From the NCBI GenBank assembly GCA_019232725.1, contig JAFANK010000006.1, forward strand, positions 1 to 18,571: a stretch of 18,571 bases of DNA, given 5' to 3'. This DNA comes from Vulcanimicrobiota bacterium (GTDB taxonomy: Bacteria; Vulcanimicrobiota; Vulcanimicrobiia; Eremiobacterales; Eremiobacteraceae). Of the stretch, positions 1 to 7,529 are shown in pieces. Position numbers and translations under genes: made by a program. The notes beneath the pieces are model-generated. The model did no database searches. It worked only from the letters and a program-made list of their open reading frames with translations, and was not told the DNA's origin. Each line of letters opens with the position of its first letter. Within the stretch, counting starts at the first letter, position 1.

Positions 1-37
1 CGCACAAGATGACGGGCGGGCTTTGGGCAACGCTCAC
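1..37 (-). CDS. 5' end of a gene after tpiA, probably phosphoglycerate mutase (partial)
   Basis: On the minus strand a GTG at 37-35 overlaps the tpiA stop codon as GTGA, the same junction used between pgk and tpiA. It opens a frame that runs off the window after 12 codons and reads MSVAQSPPVILC. A short polar start followed by P-P-V-I-L-C suits the beginning of cofactor-independent phosphoglycerate mutase (GpmI), which usually continues into an L-D-G-W/F-G metal-binding motif. Known gene order in other bacteria (gap-pgk-tpiA-gpmI) supports this. Twelve residues cannot prove a family. secG is the other gene often found after tpiA, but its start would be expected to be more hydrophobic. The identity is an inference from position and one short motif. 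Confidence 0.4.
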   Translation of the reverse strand, partial: MSVAQSPPVILC

Positions 38-780
38 GCGAGCGTGCTCTTGATGAGTTGCACGAATGTTCGTGCATCAAGACTCGCAGAGCCCACGAGA
101 CCGCCGTCGATCTCCTGCTGCGCGCAAAACGCTGCACAGTTAGACACGTTCATCGAGCCGCCGTACAGGATGCGCGCGCTCTGCAGCCCCTCCAGCGTCG
201 CACGGATCATGGCGATCGTCGCGTTTGCGCTAGCCGGGTCATCTGCCAAGCCGCTGCCGATCGCCCAGATCGGTTCATAGGCGATGACGATCTTTCCACG
301 CTCTTCGGCCTTGAGATCACCGAGGGCGGCGCGCACTTGCGACGACACCCGCTGCACCGTCAGGTCTTGTTGTTTCTCCTCGAGCGATTCCCCGACGCAG
401 ACGATCGGTGTGATTTGGCCGGCGAGCAGCGCCGCCGTCTTGCGCGCGACGGCTTCATCGGTCTCTGCGAAGAGCCGCCTGCGCTCAGAGTGGCCGACGA
501 TGCAGTACGCCACACCGAGCGCGGCGAGCATGGGAACGCTGACCTCGCCCGTGAACGCGCCTTCTTTTTCGTAGTAGCAGTCTTGCGCGCCGATCTTGAC
601 TGACGATGGCGCAAGTTCGAGGCGCAGCGTTTCGAGATCCACAAACGGGGCGCAGAGCACGATGTCGGCACGTGGCACGAGCGCCTCGGCCGCACCCCAG
701 AACAGTGAGACGTACTCCGCGGCCTGCGGCGGCGTCTTGTGCATCTTCCAGTTGGCCGCGAACAGCGGCTTTCGGTTCAC
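34..780 (-). CDS. tpiA: Triosephosphate isomerase
   Basis: Cytosolic glycolytic enzyme interconverting dihydroxyacetone phosphate and glyceraldehyde 3-phosphate. The 248-residue product has the usual length and every catalytic element: AANWKMHKT at 8-16 (Asn10, Lys12), GHSERR at 96-101 (electrophile His97), AYEPIWAIGSG at 167-177 (base Glu169), and the phosphate-binding YGGS at 206-209 and DGGLVG at 225-230. The start is GTG at 780, which shares four bases (GTGA) with the pgk stop and suggests translational coupling. The only unusual part is the active-site lid after Trp172, which reads AIGSGLADDP where most homologues have AIGTGK-x-A-T-P. It is the last complete gene of the whiA-gap-pgk-tpiA set. 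Confidence 0.97.
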   Translation of the reverse strand: MNRKPLFAANWKMHKTPPQAAEYVSLFWGAAEALVPRADIVLCAPFVDLETLRLELAPSSVKIGAQDCYYEKEGAFTGEVSVPMLAALGVAYCIVGHSERRRLFAETDEAVARKTAALLAGQITPIVCVGESLEEKQQDLTVQRVSSQVRAALGDLKAEERGKIVIAYEPIWAIGSGLADDPASANATIAMIRATLEGLQSARILYGGSMNVSNCAAFCAQQEIDGGLVGSASLDARTFVQLIKSTLA

Positions 781-1967
781 GCGCTGGCCTGGGTGCGCAG
801 CGCGGCGATGCCGGGCAGTTCTCTTCCTTCGATATATTCGAGCGTCGCGCCGCCACCGGTCGATATGTGCGTCATGCGATCGGCAAGCCCGAACTTGTGC
901 GCAGCTGCGGCAGAATCACCGCCACCGACCAGTGACAGAGCGCCGGAATCGACGATCGCCTTGCCGACGCTCTCCGTGCCGGCCGAAAAGGCCTCGTTTT
1001 CGAAAACGCCCATCGGCCCGTTCCAGAGCACCGTCTTGGCTTTGAGGATCACAAACCGGAAATCGACCGCTGTGTCGGGCCCGATATCCAGGATCATGTC
1101 TTGCGCACCGACGCCGCTCACCGGCACCTCACGCGACTCTTCGTCGGTCGCATAGATCGACGTGGCGACGACTGCGTCTTTGGGAAGATGGAGGTTCGCA
1201 TGAGCGCTCTCGGCGTGGCGCATGATCGCCTTGGCAGGACCAAGATCTTTGTCGCGCAGCGACTTGCCGACCTCGAATCCCTCGCCAGCAAGCAGGGTAT
1301 TGGCCATGCCGCCGCCCACCACGATCGCGTCGCACAGGTCCATAAGCCGCTCGATAACGCCGATCTTGTCAGACACTTTCGCGCCGCCAAGCACGGCGAC
1401 GAACGGACGCTGCGGATCGCGTAAGACCCGATCGAGGATTTCCACTTCGCGCCGCAACAGCGGCCCCATATAGGGCGGCAAGAACTTCGTGATGCCAACG
1501 GTCGATGCGTGCGCACGATGTGCGGTGCCGAACGCATCGTTCACGTACAGGTCACCGAGCGACGCGAGCGCGCGCGCGAAGTCAGGATCGTTGGCCTCTT
1601 CGCCCGGATGAAAGCGCAGGTTCTCCAGCAACAGCACGTCGCCGTTCTCCATCGCCGCCACCGCAGCGGTCGCCTCAGGCCCGATGCAGTCGCTCGCGCA
1701 GGCGACTTTACACCCGAGGGCGGCGCCTAATGGAGCAGCGATGGGCGCCAAACGCAAACCCTCCACCACTTTGCCGTCTGGTCGCCCGAGATGTGACATC
1801 ACGATGACTTTCGCACCGCGGGCGCGCAGATCGCGCAACGTGGGAACAGCCGCTTGAATGCGCGTCGCGTCGCTGATCCGGCCGCCTTCGAGCGGCACGT
1901 TGAGATCCTCCCTGACGAGGACGCGTTTACCGCTGACGTCGAGACTTTCCAACCCTGCCGCGGTCAC
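777..1967 (-). CDS. pgk: Phosphoglycerate kinase
   Basis: Transfers the acyl phosphate of 1,3-bisphosphoglycerate to ADP, the first ATP-yielding step of lower glycolysis, in the cytosol. The 396-residue length is typical of bacterial PGK. Visible signatures are the N-terminal R-V-L-V-R-E-D-L-N-V-P (usually V-R-V-D-F-N-V-P), SHLGRPDG, LLENLRFHPGEE, NDAFGTAHRAHAS, LGGAKVSDKI, VLWNGPMGVFE, GGGDSAAAA and STGGGATLEYIEG, which together cover the substrate cleft and the C-terminal nucleotide-binding domain. The start is GTG at 1967, directly after the gap TAA (1970-1968) with no spacer, and its end overlaps tpiA by four bases. Both junctions imply coupled translation of the three glycolytic enzymes. 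Confidence 0.97.
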   Translation of the reverse strand: MTAAGLESLDVSGKRVLVREDLNVPLEGGRISDATRIQAAVPTLRDLRARGAKVIVMSHLGRPDGKVVEGLRLAPIAAPLGAALGCKVACASDCIGPEATAAVAAMENGDVLLLENLRFHPGEEANDPDFARALASLGDLYVNDAFGTAHRAHASTVGITKFLPPYMGPLLRREVEILDRVLRDPQRPFVAVLGGAKVSDKIGVIERLMDLCDAIVVGGGMANTLLAGEGFEVGKSLRDKDLGPAKAIMRHAESAHANLHLPKDAVVATSIYATDEESREVPVSGVGAQDMILDIGPDTAVDFRFVILKAKTVLWNGPMGVFENEAFSAGTESVGKAIVDSGALSLVGGGDSAAAAHKFGLADRMTHISTGGGATLEYIEGRELPGIAALRTQASA

Positions 1968-2978
1968 TTACGCGTCCTTTGCGATCACGAACGCAGTCAA
2001 GTCGGCCAGGCGATTGGAGTAGCCCCACTCATTGTCGTACCAAGCGATGACCTTGACGAGGTTGTCGGCCACGACCATCGTGGAGAGCGCGTCGACGATG
2101 GACGAACGCGGGTCGCCCTTATAGTCCATCGAGACGAGCGGCTCGTCGCTCACGCCGAGGATGCCCTTCATCCGTCCGCTCTCATACGTGCGGAATAGTG
2201 CGTTGAGCGCATCCTTCGAAGTCGGCTTTTCGGTCTGCGCGACGAGATCGATGATGGATACTGTCGGCGTGGGCACACGCAGCGAGAAGCCGTCCAGCTT
2301 GCCTTTCACTTCCGGCACCACGAGATGCAGAGCTTTGGCGGCGCCGGTGGTCGTCGGGATGATGTTGAGAGCGGCCGCTCGCGCTCGGCGCAGATCCTCG
2401 TGCGGGAAATCGAGGATCCGCTGGTCATTGGTGTAGGAGTGGACGGTCGTCATCGAGCCCCTGACAAGCCCAAGTTCGTCGACCAGCACCTTGACCACCG
2501 GCGCAAGGCAGTTCGTCGTGCACGAGGCGTTGGAGATGATCGTGTGCTTGCCCGGATCGTAGGCCTCGTCGTTCACGCCGAGCACGATCGTCACGTCTTC
2601 GTTTTTTGCCGGTGCAGAGATGATGACGCGACGCGCACCAGCATCGATGTGCGCCTTGGCCTTCTGGCCATCGGTGAAGAAGCCGGTCGATTCGATGACC
2701 AGACCCACGCCGAGGTCCTTCCACGGCAGGCTTCCGGGATTTTTCTCGGAGAGCAGTTTGATCGTCCGTCCATCGATGGTGAGCGTGCCGTCGCCGTGGC
2801 TTACCGAACCCGGATAGTTGCCATAATTCGAATCATGCTTGAACAAGTGCGCGGCGGTCTTGGCGTCACCGAGATCGTTGACGGCGGCGACCTCGAGTTG
2901 CGGATAGCGTTCGAGGATGACGCGCAGCACTTGTCGGCCGATGCGACCAAAACCATTGATGGCGATGCGAGGTGCCAT
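1968..2978 (-). CDS. gap: Glyceraldehyde-3-phosphate dehydrogenase (type I)
   Basis: Oxidises glyceraldehyde 3-phosphate to 1,3-bisphosphoglycerate with reduction of a nicotinamide cofactor. From the ATG at 2978 the protein has 336 residues: the Rossmann start INGFGRIGR at 7-15, the active site SNASCTTNCLAP with nucleophile Cys153, and the partner His180 in TTVHSYTNDQ. Asn34-Asp35 after the second strand and Pro192 in LDFPHEDLRRARAA are the pattern of NAD-preferring, glycolytic GapA enzymes rather than NADPH-linked ones. An ATG two codons upstream (2984) is also open, but AGGAG lies directly against it and six bases from the ATG at 2978, so 2978 is the better start. It follows whiA by about 50 bases and abuts pgk. 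Confidence 0.97.
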   Translation of the reverse strand: MAPRIAINGFGRIGRQVLRVILERYPQLEVAAVNDLGDAKTAAHLFKHDSNYGNYPGSVSHGDGTLTIDGRTIKLLSEKNPGSLPWKDLGVGLVIESTGFFTDGQKAKAHIDAGARRVIISAPAKNEDVTIVLGVNDEAYDPGKHTIISNASCTTNCLAPVVKVLVDELGLVRGSMTTVHSYTNDQRILDFPHEDLRRARAAALNIIPTTTGAAKALHLVVPEVKGKLDGFSLRVPTPTVSIIDLVAQTEKPTSKDALNALFRTYESGRMKGILGVSDEPLVSMDYKGDPRSSIVDALSTMVVADNLVKVIAWYDNEWGYSNRLADLTAFVIAKDA

Positions 2979-2984
2979 GGACAT

Positions 2985-2989
2985 CTCCT
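2985..2989 (-). promoter_or_regulatory. Shine-Dalgarno site that decides the gap start
   Basis: AGGAG on the minus strand. It leaves no spacer to the ATG at 2984 but a workable six-base spacer to the ATG at 2978, so it favours a protein starting MAPRIAING. Confidence 0.6.
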
Positions 2990-3029
2990 ATGGGTGGAAC
3001 GGATCTAAGGTCCGATGCCCCAAACGTCG

Positions 3030-3890
3030 TTACCTCTCTGCCATGCGCTCCAAAAGTCGCAAACGACTTGCCATGGCCGCTTTGCTGATCGGCGGCCGCG
3101 CCGCACGTGCCAATTCTCGCAGCGTGCGTGTGGGAAAAGCGATACGTAACCGCGCCGCCTCGCGCAACGCGGGCGACATCTTCGGTGCGCGAACGGTAGC
3201 CAGCGCACGCAACGCGGCGTCGCGCTGGCGCGCCGCCGATGCAGCGGCCCGCGCCGCATTCGCCGTCTCGGAATTGACCGTGCGCCGAATCGAATTCTTG
3301 GTCTGACTGACCGCACGCTGGTCGGCAAGGCGTAGCACCGCATGATTGGCTCCCATGAGCCCGAGGAGCATGCTCACCGCATCCCCATGCTTGACGTAGA
3401 CGAGCGGCCGCCCGCGCCGGCGCGCGATCGAGGCATCCAGGCCGAAACGGCCGACGAGATCGCACACGAATCGCGCAGCGGCGTCGCTGCGGCAGAAGAA
3501 TTCCAGATGTGTGCCGCGAGATGGATCGCTCACGGAGCCACACGACAAGAACGCGGCGCGCAATAACGTTCTGCGGCAGCAAGCGCGCACAGGAAGGCCA
3601 TGATGTGCCGCGCCGAAACCATTGCGCACCACGTGTGCGAGCGGTATGCGCATGCTGAAGCGGCGGCCGGAGCGTGCGCGATCAGTGTGCGCATCGATGC
3701 CAGCAACTCGCGCAGCTGCGATGATCGCGCGAGCAGCAGATGCCCGCGAGCTCGAAATGCGGGCGACAGGGCCTGCGGCGGTGTCCTCGACGTTGCCAAA
3801 GATCATGAAGCCGCGGACGAACGTAGCGGCACAGCACGCCGCCTGCACGGGCACGCCAGCGACCTCATCTTTAGCGTCGCGCGAGAACAT
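3030..3890 (-). CDS. whiA: WhiA family DNA-binding regulator
   Basis: WhiA proteins combine a LAGLIDADG-homing-endonuclease-like N-terminal part that has lost nuclease function with a C-terminal helix-turn-helix. They regulate sporulation septation in actinomycetes and influence division in Firmicutes. This 286-residue product begins FSRDAKDEV and has the Cys19-Cys20 pair, the second LAGLIDADG-like segment around RAAFLSCGSVSDPSRGTHLE (111-130), the YVKHGDAVSMLLGLMGA segment (165-181), the NSETAN motif (206-211) and a C-terminal HTH with PPISKAAMASRLR (266-278). It is slightly shorter than the common 300-330 residues. ATG 3890 lies nine bases after the glycosyltransferase stop. whiA next to gap-pgk-tpiA matches actinobacterial order, but rapZ and yvcK, its usual upstream partners, are not in this window. 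Confidence 0.9.
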   Translation of the reverse strand: MFSRDAKDEVAGVPVQAACCAATFVRGFMIFGNVEDTAAGPVARISSSRASAARAIIAAARVAGIDAHTDRARSGRRFSMRIPLAHVVRNGFGAAHHGLPVRACCRRTLLRAAFLSCGSVSDPSRGTHLEFFCRSDAAARFVCDLVGRFGLDASIARRRGRPLVYVKHGDAVSMLLGLMGANHAVLRLADQRAVSQTKNSIRRTVNSETANAARAAASAARQRDAALRALATVRAPKMSPALREAARLRIAFPTRTLRELARAARPPISKAAMASRLRLLERMAER

Positions 3891-3899
3891 GCGCTGCCG

Positions 3900-5084
3900 T
3901 CAGCGCGTGGCGACCGCGATGTGCGCGCGAGCGTGCAGATACAGCCTCTCGAGCCGGGCCGCGAGCGCATCGACCGAATACGGTGCGGCCGCGTCGCGTG
4001 CAGCCGCCGCACGCTCAGCATGCCGCCCTGGCGCTTCCGCGGTCAGGTCGAGCACCGCGCGAGCGAAGACCTCCGTCTGCTCCGGCACGAGGACGCCGGC
4101 GTCACCGAGCACGCACTCGCGGGTGACCGGGCAGTCGACCGCGACCACCGGCAGTCCGTGCGCAAGCGCTTCGACGAGCACGAGCCCCTGCGTCTCCGTC
4201 AACGAGGTGAAGACGAGCGCGTCGGCATTCCGGTAATACGTGCCGAGCTGCGACTGTTCGAGCGCGCCTGTGAATGTGATCTGACCCGCATGAGCGCTTG
4301 CGGCGACGCGACGTTCAAGCTCGGCGCGATACGGGCCATCGCCCACGATGATGAGCCGCGCACGGGGCGCGGCCGTGGCGATCATGTCAAACGCGTCGAG
4401 CAAGAATTCGAGATTTTTCTCTTTGCCCAAACGCCCGACGGAAAGCAGCACGGGACCCTGCCCACTGCGCATGACGGGCGGCACGTCCTCTGTAGGCCCG
4501 AACCGCTCCAAGTCGACGCCGCCGGGCAGCACTTCGATCGGTGCACTGATGCCGTACGAGCGCAACAGGCCTTCCGTGCCCTGCGATGGCGCGATCACGC
4601 GGTCGCATTGATTGGAGAATTGACGTGACAGCCACAGCGTCTGTGGTTTGGTGATGCGCTGGTTGACCGGCAGGTAGTGGAGGTAGTCCTCGAACTTGGT
4701 GTGATACGTGAAGAAGAGCGGCGTGTGACGCAACCGTGCGAGATATGCGCCGAAGCACCCTATGAAGAAGAACGTGTGCGCGTGGATCACGTCGAACGGC
4801 ATCGCCGGCAGATTGGCGACGACCTTCGCCGGTAGCGGAAACGCCATCCGGAATTCGGGATAAAAGGGAAACGATGCTGAGCGCAGATGGAAGAGGTCCG
4901 GGTGCTCTTCGTCACCTTCCGGGTGAGCGGGCGCGACGACGATGACACGATGGCCGCGCCGGCGCAAGCTTTGGGCCGTCGACACGATGGACGTCACGAC
5001 ACCGTTGGTCTCCGGCGCATAGGTGTCCGTGAACATGCCGATCGTCAGGTGTGGCGATCGGCGGTCAGGATCCGCGTGGCTCAT
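3900..5084 (-). CDS. GT4-family glycosyltransferase (possible glycolipid synthase)
   Basis: A 394-residue GT-B fold retaining glycosyltransferase from the ATG at 5084. The N-terminal acceptor domain opens with LTIGMFTDTYAPETNGVV and has the HAH of FDVIHAHTFF. The C-terminal nucleotide-sugar domain has SVGRLGKEKNLEFLL and the E-x7-E motif in TETQGLVLVEALAHGLPVV. The D-T-Y-x-P-x-x-N-G-V start is typical of GT4 enzymes that glucosylate diacylglycerol or phosphatidylinositol-type lipids, so a membrane glycolipid product is likely but not proven. The frame stays open upstream to 5255, but that stretch is Arg/Ser/Cys-rich and lies on top of rqcP, so I placed the start at 5084, overlapping rqcP by 20 bases. 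It sits between the quality-control genes and whiA. Confidence 0.85.
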   Translation of the reverse strand: MSHADPDRRSPHLTIGMFTDTYAPETNGVVTSIVSTAQSLRRRGHRVIVVAPAHPEGDEEHPDLFHLRSASFPFYPEFRMAFPLPAKVVANLPAMPFDVIHAHTFFFIGCFGAYLARLRHTPLFFTYHTKFEDYLHYLPVNQRITKPQTLWLSRQFSNQCDRVIAPSQGTEGLLRSYGISAPIEVLPGGVDLERFGPTEDVPPVMRSGQGPVLLSVGRLGKEKNLEFLLDAFDMIATAAPRARLIIVGDGPYRAELERRVAASAHAGQITFTGALEQSQLGTYYRNADALVFTSLTETQGLVLVEALAHGLPVVAVDCPVTRECVLGDAGVLVPEQTEVFARAVLDLTAEAPGRHAERAAAARDAAAPYSVDALAARLERLYLHARAHIAVATR

Positions 5085-5346
5085 GTCGGCGGGAACGTTC
5101 GTCTCCCAGAATGCTGTAGAACGAGTGGGGGTCCATCTTCTGCGCGAGACGCTCCGGCACCGCTTCAACGCGCACGCGCAGCGTTCCCGATGCGTAGTGC
5201 AGCACGAGTTCATCACCGACCTTGACGGTGTGCGAGGCCTTGGCAGGCCGCCCATCGCACTCGATGCGACCGGCGTCGAGCGCCTCTTTCGCCTCCGTAC
5301 GACGCTTGGCGAGCCGGGAGATCTTAAGAAACTTGTCCAGCCTCAT
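5065..5346 (-). CDS. rqcP: RqcP/YabO-type S4-domain RNA-binding protein
   Basis: A 93-residue basic protein that is almost entirely an S4 RNA-binding domain: MRLDKFLKISRLAKRRTEAK, then GRIECDGRPAKASHTVKVGDEL, with a short tail ending in YSILGDE. From memory it is very close along its length to Bacillus RqcP (YabO), which works with RqcH on stalled 50S subunits and supports C-terminal alanine tailing in ribosome-associated quality control. Arg2 and the K-R-R-T stretch, important for RNA contact in that family, are present. The start is the ATG at 5346; the open frame upstream to 5442 is the reverse of mazG coding sequence. It overlaps mazG by 23 bases, as yabO follows yabN in Bacillus. RqcH is not in the window. 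Confidence 0.9.
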   Translation of the reverse strand: MRLDKFLKISRLAKRRTEAKEALDAGRIECDGRPAKASHTVKVGDELVLHYASGTLRVRVEAVPERLAQKMDPHSFYSILGDERSRRHEPRGS

Positions 5347-6517
5347 GCTCTTTGGCGCGCTGCCAGAGCGCATCGAGGTCATCCAGGCTGCGGTTGGCAA
5401 GCGCGGTGGCACCGCCGCCGGCGATGCGCTCCATCGTGGCAAACCGCCGCCGGAACTTCACGTTCGCCTGACGCAAGGCCGCTTCAGCGTCCACGCCATA
5501 GCGCCGCGCCACGTTCACAATCGTGAAGAGCAAGTCGCCGAGCTCGTCGCGCATGCTCTCCGCATCACGAATAGTGATGGCACGACGCAGCTCCTCGAGC
5601 TCCTCGTCGAGCTTGACGAGCACATCGTGAGCCTGTGGCCAATCGAAGCCGACGGTGCCGGCTTTCTCTTGCATGCGCTGCGATTGCAACAACGAGGGCA
5701 TCGTTTTGGGGATGCCGTCAAGCAGCGATTCGCGGTGGCGAATGCCGGCTTCTTGGGTTTTGATGAGCTCCCACGATTTCATCTGCTCTTGGGTCGTTGA
5801 GATGCTCGCATCGCCGAAGACATGCGGGTGCCGGCGGATCATCTTGTTCGCGAGTGCGTCGATCACGTCGGCGACCGTGAACCTGCCTTGCTCGCAGGCG
5901 ATCTGTGCGTGAAACACGATCTGCAGCAATAAATCGCCGAGCTCGTCGCGCAGCTTCTCGGCGTCACCCTCGTCAACCGCCTCGACGACCTCGTGCGCCT
6001 CTTCGACCAAGTACGGCAAGAGCGTCGCATGGGTTTGTTCGCGATCCCAGGGACAGCATACGCGCAGGCGCGCCATGATTTCGACCAGCTCTTCCCAGGT
6101 GTGGTGGATCGCAACCGGCGGCAACGCAACGAGCGGTGACATGGCTGCAGCCGAGAGCGCCGCCCGCGGCACGCCGGGGACGATCGTGACCTCGATGCGC
6201 GCCGTCGCGAGTGCGCGTAACAGGTGCGGAAGACCGGGCACATCGAGCAACGGATGCCCCGGAACGCCGAGGGCGGCGTCGCCGGCTCCCAATAATTCGA
6301 CCGCCGCTACAACCGCGCTATCGACACCGCGCAGGAGCGCGCTTGCATCAAAAGGCACCGCTTTGGCGTCGACACCGGCGTCACGCAGATAGCTCAACGT
6401 CGCTGGTGCCGCGTTGCACGTGTAGACGACCGGCACGGATTTCAGACGCTCGAGCGCGCCGATCGTGAGCAATGCGGCATCGCTCGGGCCGAGACCGACG
6501 ATCGACACGTGCGGCAT
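5324..6517 (-). CDS. mazG: YabN-like protein: shortened tetrapyrrole-methylase domain fused to MazG
   Basis: Nucleoside triphosphate pyrophosphohydrolase, 397 residues from the ATG at 6517 (a TTG at 6541 in the same frame falls inside a hairpin and is less likely). Residues 1-140 resemble a tetrapyrrole (SAM-dependent) methylase: VSIVGLGPSDAALLTIGA near the start, VPGHPLLD around 93-100 and VTIVPGVP around 118-125. The domain ends about 80-90 residues earlier than in Bacillus YabN. A complete MazG follows: the ARLRVCCPWDREQTH entry motif, metal-binding EEAHE (172-176) with DELGD (191-195), and a second copy with EELEE (306-310) and DELGD (324-328). MazG cleaves (d)NTPs to the monophosphate and pyrophosphate and helps clear damaged nucleotides. 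It lies between the foldase and rqcP, matching yabN-yabO order. Confidence 0.9.
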   Translation of the reverse strand: MPHVSIVGLGPSDAALLTIGALERLKSVPVVYTCNAAPATLSYLRDAGVDAKAVPFDASALLRGVDSAVVAAVELLGAGDAALGVPGHPLLDVPGLPHLLRALATARIEVTIVPGVPRAALSAAAMSPLVALPPVAIHHTWEELVEIMARLRVCCPWDREQTHATLLPYLVEEAHEVVEAVDEGDAEKLRDELGDLLLQIVFHAQIACEQGRFTVADVIDALANKMIRRHPHVFGDASISTTQEQMKSWELIKTQEAGIRHRESLLDGIPKTMPSLLQSQRMQEKAGTVGFDWPQAHDVLVKLDEELEELRRAITIRDAESMRDELGDLLFTIVNVARRYGVDAEAALRQANVKFRRRFATMERIAGGGATALANRSLDDLDALWQRAKEHEAGQVS

Positions 6518-6520
6518 GCG

Positions 6521-6551
6521 AAAAAGATTTGGCGCGGGCAAAGCCCGCGCC
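6521..6551 (-). terminator. Intrinsic terminator or attenuator between the foldase gene and mazG
   Basis: On the minus strand, six bases after the foldase TAA, a perfect nine-base-pair all-GC stem (GGCGCGGGC, loop TTT, GCCCGCGCC) occupies 6551-6531. It is followed by AAATCTTTTT at 6530-6521. This is the textbook layout of a Rho-independent terminator for leftward transcription; the plus strand has no T-run. The mazG ATG (6517) lies just three bases past the T-tract, so the element would either cut mazG and the genes beyond off from mfd or pass only part of the transcripts. Confidence 0.6.
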
Positions 6552-6557
6552 TCCGCG

Positions 6558-7484
6558 TTACCTAGTGGGCGGCGCTCCCGGTGCCATCGGCGGCGGCGTC
6601 GGGAACAGCGGGTTGAAGCGGTCGTCGTAGATTTGGATGTTCGCTTTCGACCGCAGTGATTGGATGAAGGGTCCGCTTTGCGCAGCCTCAGCCTGCTGCA
6701 GCAGCATCTGGCGGACTTTGGGTGCTGAATCCGCGAGGGATGCGGTCTGCGCCGGACGCCTGCCTTCGACTTGAATGATGTGCCAGCCGAACGGCGTTTG
6801 CACCGGTTGGCTGATCTGCCCCACGGGGAGGCTGAACGCCACGTCGGAGAACGGCTTCACCATTTGCGTCGGACCGAACCAGCCAAGCTCACCGCCTGAC
6901 GCCTTGCTGCCGGGATCCGTCGAATCTTTTTTCGCGAGCGTGGCAAAATCCGCGCCGCTCTTGAGCTGGCCCTCGATCGAATCCGCTTCGGCCTTGGTCT
7001 TGACCAGGATATGGCGCGCCCGCACTTGCGCCGGCGTCGCGTACAACGACTTGTTCTTGTTGTAGAAATCGGCGACTTGTGCGTCGGTGACGTTCACTTG
7101 TTTGTCGACCGCCTTCTTGATGATGATCTGCACGCGTTCGATGTTCTTCACGTCGTCCATCGTCAAGCCTTGGTTCTTGATGATGGTGTCGAACTGGCCG
7201 GGCGGGAAACGGCCCTCGAGTTGCGTGAGCTGATCCTGGATCTCGGCATCGGTCACCGTAATGTTATTGGCCTTGCCATACTGCAAGACGAGCGACGTGT
7301 CGACCATCTGTTGCAGGGTCGGCTTGCCGGCTTGACCCTCGAGGCGGTTGTCGAGTTGTCCCTTGGTGATCTTCTCGCCATTGACCGAGACGACGGTCTT
7401 GTCTTCGGAGGCGCAGCCGGCCAACGCTGGCAGCGCCGCCAGGGCGACGGCGAACATAAAAACCGCGAACCTATTGCGAAGCAT
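6558..7484 (-). CDS. PrsA/SurA-like parvulin peptidyl-prolyl isomerase lipoprotein
   Basis: An exported foldase of 308 residues. The ATG at 7484 has AAGGAG at seven bases' spacing and is followed by a signal sequence (MLRNRFAVFMF...ALPALAGC) with lipobox L-A-G-C, giving lipid-anchored Cys24. Residues about 28-145 form a SurA-N-like helical chaperone region (VNGEKITKGQLD onward). A PpiC rotamase domain spans about 155-242, with RARHILVKTKAEAD, GGELGWFGPTQMVKPFSDVAF and TPFGWHIIQVEGRRP; His158 and His235 are the expected parvulin pair. The tail is proline-rich. The family accelerates prolyl isomerisation of secreted proteins at the outer face of the membrane. It lies 45 bases after mfd, the same neighbour seen in many clostridia. 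An in-frame ATG at 7523 adds 13 residues and lacks the Shine-Dalgarno support. Confidence 0.92.
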   Translation of the reverse strand: MLRNRFAVFMFAVALAALPALAGCASEDKTVVSVNGEKITKGQLDNRLEGQAGKPTLQQMVDTSLVLQYGKANNITVTDAEIQDQLTQLEGRFPPGQFDTIIKNQGLTMDDVKNIERVQIIIKKAVDKQVNVTDAQVADFYNKNKSLYATPAQVRARHILVKTKAEADSIEGQLKSGADFATLAKKDSTDPGSKASGGELGWFGPTQMVKPFSDVAFSLPVGQISQPVQTPFGWHIIQVEGRRPAQTASLADSAPKVRQMLLQQAEAAQSGPFIQSLRSKANIQIYDDRFNPLFPTPPPMAPGAPPTR

Positions 7485-7529
7485 CGATTCTCCTTCGAAC
7501 GGGCGAGCGGCCCGTTGCCTCAAGCGGCG

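Noticed and set aside
2866..3582. A 238-codon minus-strand frame across the whiA-gap junction
   Set aside because: Overlaps two confirmed genes in another frame and is Arg/Ala-rich without domains.
3600..4628. A 342-codon open frame on the plus strand, opposite whiA and the glycosyltransferase
   Set aside because: It lies antisense to two well-supported genes, its product is Arg/His/Asp-rich without any domain, and GC-rich DNA commonly gives such frames.
6518..6541. TTG start for mazG at 6541
   Set aside because: It falls within the terminator-like hairpin, and the conserved domain begins directly after the ATG at 6517.
7498..7516. Hairpin between mfd and the foldase gene (AACGGGC, five-base loop, GCCCGTT)
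   Set aside because: No T-run follows it on either strand, and the foldase Shine-Dalgarno starts almost immediately after it, so it is not a terminator; a role in message stability is possible but unsupported.
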